Source of the DNA: Candidatus Paraluminiphilus aquimaris
GTDB taxonomy: Bacteria; Pseudomonadota; Gammaproteobacteria; Pseudomonadales; Halieaceae
Assembly (NCBI RefSeq): GCF_026230195.1
Contig: NZ_CP036501.1
Location: 1,736,001-1,800,000 of the forward strand
Length of the DNA: 64,000 nt
Reading direction: 5' to 3'
In this document: positions 17,271 through 24,694 of the stretch, one piece after another
How positions within the stretch are numbered: the first letter of the stretch is position 1
How the letters are laid out: each line of letters starts with the position of its first letter
Program-made: the position numbers and the translations under genes
Notes under the pieces: model-generated
What the model saw: the letters and a program-made list of their open reading frames with translations, nothing else
What the model was told of the DNA's origin: nothing
Database searches by the model: none

Positions 17271-19007
17271 ATGGAAAAGGACAACGCCGCCGTAATTGAG
17301 CGTCACCGTTATCTTGAAGTTCTGCACGAATTCACCATGCGCCAAGCCTCCATGAATTCAGTGGACGATATTTGCTGGAATATCGCCAAAACAGCCATTG
17401 GTGAACTGGGCTTTGTCGATTGCGTTGTTTATCTCATGAACGAGGCGCACTCAGAGCTGGTTCAGCGCGCGGCTCACGGCAATAAAAATCCCGGTGAGCG
17501 AGAGATCCTGGATCCGATCGCCATTCCCGTAGGGGAGGGTATCGTTGGCTCCGTTGCTGAGACCGGCGTTCTCGAGAGAGTTGAGGACACGCGAGACGAC
17601 GAGCGTTACATTCTTGACGACTCGTTTCGATGCTCAGAACTCGCTGTTCCCATCTTGCGGGAGGGGAAAGTGATCGGCGTCCTCGATTCAGAGCATCCAG
17701 AGCCCCATTTTTTTTCCGACGAGGACGTCAAACTCTTCACAACGATTGCCGCATTGGCGTCGACACGAATTGACACAGCACTCGCGCTTGAGCGACTGGA
17801 AAAGCAAGCCGAAGAACTCATTGATGCTCGGCGAGAGGCCGAGGCGGCGTCGAAAGCAAAATCCCGCTTTTTAGCGAGTATTTCTCACGATATGCGAACG
17901 CCACTTACCGCTATTCTTGGGTACTCAAAGCTTGCAGAGGAGGGGGCGAGTAGCCAGGAGCAAATGGCTGAATGGCAACGCGCGATTGTGACAAACGCCG
18001 AGTATATGGCTGACATGGTCGGAAATGTCTTGGATCTGACGGTGCTCGAGAGCGGTCAAGTTAGCGTATCTTATGACGTCATTGTGCTTGCCGATTGGGT
18101 GGCAGACCTTGGATCGTTGCTTAACCCACGGATTTTACAAAAGGGGTTGAGCTTCAGAAGTTCGATGGCACGAGATGTCCCGGGTCAGATTCAGTGTGAC
18201 AAAGCGAAGCTCACAGAGCTCACAATGAACCTGCTCACCAACGCAGTAAAGTACACCGTGTCGGGTCGTGTTGAGTTTTTCATGGGCTTGAGCACTCTGG
18301 ACGGGCGAGCCGCTCTTAACCTTAAAGTGAGCGATACCGGGATTGGTATGAGCCCCGATGACTTGAGAGTCATCTTCGAGCCATTTACCCGGGTTCATGA
18401 CCATGAGGGCTTCATGAATGTTGAGGGCACCGGGCTGGGCCTGAGCATTGTTGAGTTGTATGTGGATGCACTGGGAGGATCAATAACAGTCACTTCAGTT
18501 CCGGGTGAGGGAACTTGCTTCGACGTGGTCATTCCGGTTCTTCCAGCTGAGGAAGGCGAAGGCTCTGCCGCAGAGACGGAACTCGTTCAGGAGCCAAAGG
18601 GTGTTGCGGTCAAACCAACAGCGGTGCTTAAAGATCGAAGGATTCTATTGTGTGAAGACAGCGAGACCGTCGCAACGCTGGTGACACTGATTTTGGAGCG
18701 AGATGGCGCCTTGGTGATACATGCCGAAAATGGTGAGAGCGGCATGAAACACTTTTCCGATTCGAAAGAGCACTTTGATGTGGTTATCACGGATATTCAA
18801 ATGCCGGTCATGGACGGCTATGCGCTAGCAAGTGCACTGAGAACTGAGGGTTGGTCAAAACCGATTATCGCGCTCACGGCATTCGCGACCGACCAGGATG
18901 CGGACAAGTGCCTGAATGCGGGGTGCAGTCACTACATAACCAAACCCATCGATGTGGCGACGTTTGCGTCTCAGGTGGCGAGGAGCCTAAGCGATACGCA
19001 CGCTTAG
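17271..19007 (+). CDS. Cytosolic hybrid sensor histidine kinase: GAF-HisKA-HATPase-REC
   Basis: The product (578 residues from ATG 17271; GTG 17262 is possible and would add three) has no membrane segment. An N-terminal GAF domain (about 15-170) is joined by a coiled coil to HisKA with the phospho-acceptor His at about 206 (FLASISHDMRTPLTAILGY). It is followed by the HATPase with N, G1 and G2 boxes (MNLLTNAVKY, DTGIGM, GTGLGLSIV) and a C-terminal receiver domain with the phospho-Asp in VVITDIQMPVMDG. It should sense a soluble signal through GAF and phosphorylate its own receiver. No separate output protein is encoded beside it. Its stop overlaps the convergent APH-like gene by 4 bp. Confidence 0.9.
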   Translation: MEKDNAAVIERHRYLEVLHEFTMRQASMNSVDDICWNIAKTAIGELGFVDCVVYLMNEAHSELVQRAAHGNKNPGEREILDPIAIPVGEGIVGSVAETGVLERVEDTRDDERYILDDSFRCSELAVPILREGKVIGVLDSEHPEPHFFSDEDVKLFTTIAALASTRIDTALALERLEKQAEELIDARREAEAASKAKSRFLASISHDMRTPLTAILGYSKLAEEGASSQEQMAEWQRAIVTNAEYMADMVGNVLDLTVLESGQVSVSYDVIVLADWVADLGSLLNPRILQKGLSFRSSMARDVPGQIQCDKAKLTELTMNLLTNAVKYTVSGRVEFFMGLSTLDGRAALNLKVSDTGIGMSPDDLRVIFEPFTRVHDHEGFMNVEGTGLGLSIVELYVDALGGSITVTSVPGEGTCFDVVIPVLPAEEGEGSAAETELVQEPKGVAVKPTAVLKDRRILLCEDSETVATLVTLILERDGALVIHAENGESGMKHFSDSKEHFDVVITDIQMPVMDGYALASALRTEGWSKPIIALTAFATDQDADKCLNAGCSHYITKPIDVATFASQVARSLSDTHA

Positions 19008-20017
19008 TCGGTGTACGCTGCACCCATCGACGAAAGTGGTCCCACCATTGCTGCTTTGGCTTCTGCCTCTGGGCTCGATGCGGTTCCGATCAAAGCGCGC
19101 TTCCGGATGCCTTGGGTAATGGACGCGAGTCGAAAGAAGCAAAAGGCCATGTAGAAGTTCCAGTCCTGGATTCCCGGTTGACCGGTTCTTTCGCAATAGA
19201 GCTTGATGTATTGCTCATCTGAGGGGATGTTGAGCGCTTCGCGCGACAAGCCTGCGAGTCCGTTTATTCCAGCCTCACGCGGGAACTGCCAGGCCATGAG
19301 CTGGTACGCAAGATCCGCTAGCGGATGCCCCAAGGTCGATAGTTCCCAATCCAAAATGGCAATGATCCGAGGCTCTGTCGGGTGGAAAATCATATTATCC
19401 AGGCGGTAATCGCCGTGTACGAGCGACACGCGGCCATCGTCTACAGGCATATTTTTGGGTAACCAGTCGATGAGTTTTTCCATTTCAGGAATCGTCTCAG
19501 TCTCAGCGGCGCGATACTGCTTTGTCCATCGCCCGATTTGGCGCTCGAAGTAGTTTCCCGGTTTACCGTAATCGCTGAGGCCGACTTCGTTGATGTCTAC
19601 GCTGTGCATGTCGGCCATGACACGATTCATTTGGTCGTAGATTTGGGCCCGATCTTCATCGCTCACCTCAGGCAGAGCAGGATCCCAGAAAATGCGGCCT
19701 TCTAGGTATTCCATGATGTAGAACATGGAGCCAATAATGGTTTCGTCCTCGCAGAGCGCAACGGGTATTGGCACGGGTACATTTGTTGGTGCGAGGGCGG
19801 CGAGGACTTTGAATTCCCTATCTACGGCATGCGCTGAGGCAAGTAACGTGCCCTGTGGCTTGCGCCTCAATACATATTGATTTTCGCCCGCAGTAAGCTT
19901 AAACGTAGGGTTTGACTGTCCTCCCGCAAACTTTTCAGCCTGCAAAGGTCCCTCAAAGGCCGGTACATGTCGCCTAATCCATGTATCAAGCTGTGTTAAG
20001 TCAAGACCCTGTGCCAT
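19004..20017 (-). CDS. APH/choline-kinase-like phosphotransferase (ACAD10/11 N-terminal type)
   Basis: The 337-residue protein has a kinase-like fold: FAGGQSNPTFKL glycine-rich loop, YVLRRKP with the ATP-binding Lys, FYIMEYLEGRIFWDP hinge, the catalytic loop LVHGDYRLDNMIF and the metal-binding AILDWELSTLGHP. These motifs match the aminoglycoside-phosphotransferase-like family that is fused to acyl-CoA dehydrogenase in human ACAD10/11 and stands alone in bacteria near acyl-CoA genes. There it may phosphorylate hydroxyacyl-CoA substrates. The divergent acyl-CoA ligase and downstream enoyl-CoA isomerase support a fatty-acid role. Antibiotic resistance is unlikely. Confidence 0.85.
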   Translation of the reverse strand: MAQGLDLTQLDTWIRRHVPAFEGPLQAEKFAGGQSNPTFKLTAGENQYVLRRKPQGTLLASAHAVDREFKVLAALAPTNVPVPIPVALCEDETIIGSMFYIMEYLEGRIFWDPALPEVSDEDRAQIYDQMNRVMADMHSVDINEVGLSDYGKPGNYFERQIGRWTKQYRAAETETIPEMEKLIDWLPKNMPVDDGRVSLVHGDYRLDNMIFHPTEPRIIAILDWELSTLGHPLADLAYQLMAWQFPREAGINGLAGLSREALNIPSDEQYIKLYCERTGQPGIQDWNFYMAFCFFRLASITQGIRKRALIGTASSPEAEAKAAMVGPLSSMGAAYTD

Positions 20018-20177
20018 TTTTCACTCCCCAACCTAGCTAACTTGAGCTGGTTTCAGTATTGTTCTTGAGCGCGTTATACACCCCGCGATGAAGACTCGCA
20101 ATTGAGGCTCCGCCACGCGCACTACCGAGCTGTCGCTCAATAATGATAATCAAGCGTTGTATGGAGAAAAGTACGGT

Positions 20178-21887
20178 ATGTCAGTTGTAGCTAATTTCAA
20201 AGAAGCACTTTCAATGGCCACGGCCGATGGTGGATTACTGGAGATCACCACTATTGAGCGTGATGGGGTGCCCGTTAAAGCCTTCGCGCAAGCTCCGGGA
20301 TCTATGAGGGACCTCTGGGCATTGTCGACCGGCCACGGCGATGCGGAATATTTGATTTACGGTGAAGAGCGGTGGACATACACACAAACGGCAAAGGTTG
20401 TTGCCGAATTTGGTGGCTGGCTAATGGAGCAAGGCGTAGGGCCCGGCGATCACGTGGCCATTGCAATGCGCAACTATCCGGAGTGGATGATGGCGCATTG
20501 GGCGGTCAATAGTATTGGCGCCGCGATTGTTGGCATGAATGCGTGGTGGGTAGCCGATGAAATGGACTACGCGTTAAATGATTCGAAGCCCAAGGTATTG
20601 ATTGCGGACGATCGTCGGCTAGAGGCTTTCGCGCAAATTCAAGATAAGTACCCAGACATTAAGGTCGTGTCGGTTCGTGAAGCTAATTCGCCGGTAGCCG
20701 CCGTTGATTTCCATTCAGCGATGGTCGACGGCGCACAACTCCCGGATATTGAAATCGATCCCGACAGTGTCGCGTGTATTTTTTATACCTCGGGCACCAC
20801 GGGTCGGCCAAAAGGTGCACAACTGACCAACAGGGGCTGCATTACCAATGTTTTGAATGTTGTTGCAATGGGGCGGGCCTTTGCGACCGCGTCAGCGCTC
20901 GCAAAGTCGGGCGGAGATAACGAGGTTGCCGTACAGTCACCGCCGTCAGGCACTGGATTGATAGCGACACCGCTATTTCATGTGACCGCCAATAACTGTG
21001 CGGTGCAAGCAGGGACCCTGGCAGGCAACCGGTTTGTGCTGATGTACAAGTGGGACACCGTTGAGGCGCTAAAGCTGATAGAAGCTGAGAAGGTTAATAC
21101 CGTCAGTGCCGTGCCCATGATGACACGTGAGCTTCTGACACACCCCGATTTCGAAGACTATGACACGTCGAGTTTAGCCAGTATGGGAGGAGGGGGTGCC
21201 GCTGTGCAGCCGGACCTCGTCAAAAAGGTTGATGCAGTGACCAAGAAGGCGCGACCTGCGCAAGGCTACGGTATGACCGAAGTGTGCGGCATCATTACGT
21301 ACATCGCAGGAGACGTCTTCGTTGAACGCCCCTCAAGCTGTGGCTACTTAGCACCGACGTTCGATGGAAAAGTAGTCGACGAGTCAGGAAAGGAGCTTCC
21401 TGTTGGTGAGCTTGGGGAGATTTGCGTCAAAGGCGCTGCGGTCATCAAGGGGTACTTGAATCGGCCCGAGGCGACAGCAGACACGATCGTGGATGGTTGG
21501 CTCCATACTGGCGATATCGGCTACTTCGATGAAGACGGCTTCCTCTATCTCGTTGATCGCGCTAAAGACATGATTCTGAGAGGCGGGGAAAATATATACG
21601 GTGCCGAAGTTGAATTTGCTGTCTTCGATCACCCTGCGATATTGGAGTGCGTAGCCTTCGCCGTTCCCGACGAGCGTTTGGGTGAGGAAGTGGGTGTTGC
21701 TGTGCACTTGAAAGACGGCGCGATGCTGGATGCTGCAGGGTTGCGCGAGCATCTATCAACGCGCCTCGCTGCTTTTAAAGTACCTAAGTACCTTTGGTTC
21801 TTGGCTGAACCACTTCCGAGAAATGCGAACGGTAAATTCCTTAAACGTGAATTACGTGAAGTGCTTGACCCTGCGTCAGCAGACTGA
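20178..21887 (+). CDS. AMP-forming acyl-CoA synthetase (second)
   Basis: The product (569 residues from ATG 20178) is another ANL ligase. It has the P-loop FYTSGTTGRPKG at about 202-213, GYGMTEVCG, the hinge YLVDRAKDMILRGGENIYGAE and the terminal Lys motif LPRNANGKFLKREL. I chose ATG 20178 with GGAGA upstream rather than the TTG at 20157. It differs from the first ligase in having a longer N-terminal domain and probably takes medium- or long-chain acids. It precedes the enoyl-CoA isomerase gene by about 80 bp and diverges from the APH-like gene, so the three may act in one acyl-CoA oxidation route. Confidence 0.87.
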   Translation: MSVVANFKEALSMATADGGLLEITTIERDGVPVKAFAQAPGSMRDLWALSTGHGDAEYLIYGEERWTYTQTAKVVAEFGGWLMEQGVGPGDHVAIAMRNYPEWMMAHWAVNSIGAAIVGMNAWWVADEMDYALNDSKPKVLIADDRRLEAFAQIQDKYPDIKVVSVREANSPVAAVDFHSAMVDGAQLPDIEIDPDSVACIFYTSGTTGRPKGAQLTNRGCITNVLNVVAMGRAFATASALAKSGGDNEVAVQSPPSGTGLIATPLFHVTANNCAVQAGTLAGNRFVLMYKWDTVEALKLIEAEKVNTVSAVPMMTRELLTHPDFEDYDTSSLASMGGGGAAVQPDLVKKVDAVTKKARPAQGYGMTEVCGIITYIAGDVFVERPSSCGYLAPTFDGKVVDESGKELPVGELGEICVKGAAVIKGYLNRPEATADTIVDGWLHTGDIGYFDEDGFLYLVDRAKDMILRGGENIYGAEVEFAVFDHPAILECVAFAVPDERLGEEVGVAVHLKDGAMLDAAGLREHLSTRLAAFKVPKYLWFLAEPLPRNANGKFLKRELREVLDPASAD

Positions 21888-21967
21888 ACGGCCGGCTGCA
21901 AGGCCGCAAAGCGACAGAGGGCGTTACTTTGGTGTGACGTCCTAGACCTTATTTTGAGAGTACGACA

Positions 21968-22756
21968 ATGTCCGATTACCAAACATTAGAAATCACCCGA
22001 GATGGCGCGGTGATGACGATAGCCCTAAACCGACCCGAGAAGATGAATACGTTCAACACGGTGTTGCGACGGGAGATTGCTAAAGCCGCCATCGAAGCCG
22101 ATCTTGATAAAACGGTGCGCGCTGTTGTTTTGACCGGTAATGGTCGTGCCTTCAGTGCGGGCGCGGATTTATCTGATGACGATGGCATGGGAGACGGCAA
22201 GTCTGTTGAAAGCGATCTAAACTTTGAATACAAGCCCGGCGTCCTAGCCATTCACAACAGTTCGAAACCCTGGATTGCCGTGATTAATGGCCCCTGCGCG
22301 GGTATTGCCTACTCCTATGCTATGGCCTGTGATTTGGCATGCATGGGCGAGAGTGCCTATTTATATCAGCCCTTTTCAGCGATCGGGCTTGTGCCCGATG
22401 GCGGAGCGACCTGGTTGATACCGCGGTTAGTCGGTACTAAACGAGCGTATGAATTGATGGCGCTGGGTGAAAAATTGAGTGCTGACAAGGCATTGTCTAT
22501 GGGGATGGTGAATCGCGTGTTCCCAGATGAGACCTTACGACAAGATGGTATTGCCTTCGCGCAGGAGCTCGCACAGCGATCGCCCTTGGCGCTCAGTCAC
22601 ACAAAAAGTGCAGTGAACTTTGGGCAATCGCACAACCTTGACGAGACAATCAGCAAAGAAGCTGCATTACAGTCGATCTGCATCGACAGCGATGATGCGA
22701 AAAATGCCGTAATTTCGTTCTTTAATAAGCAAAAGCCAGTCTGGCAGGGGCACTAA
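21968..22756 (+). CDS. Enoyl-CoA hydratase/isomerase family protein, PaaG-like
   Basis: The 262-residue crotonase-fold protein shows the oxyanion-hole segments GNGRAFSAGADLSD (58-70) and NGPCAGIAYSYAMACDLA. At the position of the usual hydratase catalytic Glu it has IGLVPDGGATW with Asp 144, as in the PaaG isomerase group and delta-enoyl-CoA isomerases. The other hydratase Glu site reads QPF, so isomerase activity is more likely than plain hydration. It follows the acyl-CoA ligase gene on the same strand. Its stop codon lies inside a palindrome (see separate entry). Confidence 0.85.
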   Translation: MSDYQTLEITRDGAVMTIALNRPEKMNTFNTVLRREIAKAAIEADLDKTVRAVVLTGNGRAFSAGADLSDDDGMGDGKSVESDLNFEYKPGVLAIHNSSKPWIAVINGPCAGIAYSYAMACDLACMGESAYLYQPFSAIGLVPDGGATWLIPRLVGTKRAYELMALGEKLSADKALSMGMVNRVFPDETLRQDGIAFAQELAQRSPLALSHTKSAVNFGQSHNLDETISKEAALQSICIDSDDAKNAVISFFNKQKPVWQGH

Positions 22757-22767
22757 TTTTAGTGCCC
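22748..22767 (+). terminator. Palindrome over the crotonase stop codon, possible weak terminator
   Basis: A perfect 9-bp inverted repeat, GGGCACTAA and TTAGTGCCC with two T residues between, includes the stop codon of the enoyl-CoA isomerase gene. The T run after it is short (TT then CCCC), so it may attenuate rather than stop transcription into the DUF3604 gene, or mark an mRNA processing site. Confidence 0.45.
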
Positions 22768-22786
22768 TTCCCCGGGGGGGGAACTT

Positions 22787-24652
22787 ATGAACAAAAAACC
22801 ACTGTTGATCCTACTGGCTGCGATGTTGACGACGTCGGTCCAAGCGAATGAAAAGCAAATTTACTGGGGTGATACCCATCTCCACACGAACCGCTCTTTC
22901 GACGCCTTTACCAATCGAAACTTTTCTGTGGGGCCTGATGAGGCTTATCGTTTTGCACGAGGGTTGCCTGTTGAGCACCCAGGCCACAAGGCAAGGGTCC
23001 AACTTGAAACGCCCCTCGACTTTCTTGTGGTGTCCGATCATGCGGAGTTCCTAGGAGCTGTCCGACATGTATACAACGAGGGTCTACCCACGAATGGATT
23101 GGGATGGGTTCAGAAAATTAAACTTTGGTACTCCCAATATTTAATCCGAGATGCGATCAAAACAGGCAACGGTCGCGAGTTTTTTTACAGCCAACTCCCG
23201 GACCCCTACGATACACCACAGGAGGCTGTCGCTGAGTGGGAGAAAAACATTGGTACCTCCGTTTTTCCGAAAATGCCTGTCATTGAAGATAAGGCCTGGA
23301 GCGATATCGCTGATGCGGCTGAGGCAAACAATAGGCCGGGTGAGTTTTCAGCCATTCTTGGCTGGGAGTACAGCCTGATTCCGGGGGGCGCCAATTTACA
23401 CCGGGTCGTGATGACGGATCTCGACGGTGAATCGGTCAAAGTTTTTCAGCCCTTTGGCTCCGACGACAGTATGTATCCTGAGGATTTATGGGCGTGGTTG
23501 GATGAAACGAGTCAAGAAACGGGCGGAAATTTTATTGCGATCCCTCATAACTCCAACATCTCTAAGGGCGCGATGTTTGACACCATTACCATGCGTAATG
23601 AACCGGTAGGGCCCGCTTATGCACAGATACGTAAGCGTTGGGAGCCAATTGTAGAAATCACTCAGTACAAAGGCGACTCCGAAACACACCCAAGTTTATC
23701 GCCCGAAGACCCTTTCGCGGACTTTGAGGATTACCCCTTCTACATTCAAAAAGGATGGACGCAATATAAGCCGGAGAAAGGAGATTTCATTCGCTCGGCT
23801 TTACTTCGAGGTATGCAGCTAGAGCAAGAAATAGGTATCAACCCTTACCAGTTCGGGGTGATCGGATCGACGGATGCGCATACGGGACTTGCCGCCGCGG
23901 AGGAAAACAACTTCCATGGGAAGTTTGCGACGGACAGTACGCCTGAGATGAAGCTGTACAAGTGGTCTGACAACGCCAATAGCTCGTTTGGCTGGGCCAT
24001 GGGGGCGCAGGGGCTCGCGGCAGTGTGGGCCGAGGAAAATACGCGCGAAGGTATTCTTGCTGCAATGAAACGGCGAGAAACCTACGCAACGACGGGATCA
24101 CGAATTGGTCTGCGTTTTTACGGGGGCTTTGGTATTGATGAGTCGCTTCTTCAAGCGACCAAGCTCTCTGCCGATGGCGTCAACCTCGTCCCTATGGGGG
24201 GAGAGCTCAACGCGGTCGATGCACGCCCCCCCACGTTTATTGTTCACGCCATGGCTGATCCAAAGTCAGGTGCGCTCGATCGCATTCAAATTGTGAAAGG
24301 CTGGATTAACCCTCAGGGTGAGGCGCTTGAGAAGGTTTTTGACGTGGCCTGGTCTTCTGACGATAGACTCAACCCTGATGGTTCGCTCTCGCCGGTTCCC
24401 AATACGGTGAATCTTGAAACGGGTGCTTGGAGCAATGCAGCCGGTGCGGCGAGTTTATCGACTGCTTGGCAAGATCCTGAGTTTGATCCGGCGATACAGG
24501 CTTTTTACTACGTGCGAGTTCTTGAGGTACCCACACCTCGCCATAGCTTGCTCGATAAGATTGCCCTTGGAGGGGAGGTCGACACGAGGCGTCCTGATGT
24601 CATTCAAGAGCGAGCCTATTCGTCTGCGATTTGGTATCAGCCAGCGCGCTAA
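22787..24652 (+). CDS. Secreted DUF3604 (PHP-like metal hydrolase) protein
   Basis: The 621-residue protein has a signal peptide (MNKKPLLILLAAMLTTSVQA, cleavage after about residue 20). It then has the DUF3604 signature: YWGDTHLHTNRSFDA with His 31 and His 33, VVSDHAEFLG (84-90), FIAIPHNSN and GSTDAHTG. This His/Asp pattern resembles PHP-fold metallohydrolases, so a periplasmic hydrolase is plausible, but no reaction is established for the family. Such genes are common near lipid and steroid catabolic genes in marine Gammaproteobacteria (from general knowledge). It follows the crotonase gene by 30 bp. A run of eight G residues (22774-22781) acts as its ribosome-binding region. Confidence 0.83.
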   Translation: MNKKPLLILLAAMLTTSVQANEKQIYWGDTHLHTNRSFDAFTNRNFSVGPDEAYRFARGLPVEHPGHKARVQLETPLDFLVVSDHAEFLGAVRHVYNEGLPTNGLGWVQKIKLWYSQYLIRDAIKTGNGREFFYSQLPDPYDTPQEAVAEWEKNIGTSVFPKMPVIEDKAWSDIADAAEANNRPGEFSAILGWEYSLIPGGANLHRVVMTDLDGESVKVFQPFGSDDSMYPEDLWAWLDETSQETGGNFIAIPHNSNISKGAMFDTITMRNEPVGPAYAQIRKRWEPIVEITQYKGDSETHPSLSPEDPFADFEDYPFYIQKGWTQYKPEKGDFIRSALLRGMQLEQEIGINPYQFGVIGSTDAHTGLAAAEENNFHGKFATDSTPEMKLYKWSDNANSSFGWAMGAQGLAAVWAEENTREGILAAMKRRETYATTGSRIGLRFYGGFGIDESLLQATKLSADGVNLVPMGGELNAVDARPPTFIVHAMADPKSGALDRIQIVKGWINPQGEALEKVFDVAWSSDDRLNPDGSLSPVPNTVNLETGAWSNAAGAASLSTAWQDPEFDPAIQAFYYVRVLEVPTPRHSLLDKIALGGEVDTRRPDVIQERAYSSAIWYQPAR

Positions 24653-24694
24653 AGGCAGTGGTTTTGGTTGCGCAGGCTGCTTGGCGAAGCCTTT

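Noticed and set aside
19004-20017. Possible aminoglycoside resistance gene
   Set aside because: The kinase motifs match the ACAD10/11-type group, and the neighbours are acyl-CoA enzymes, so a resistance role is unlikely.
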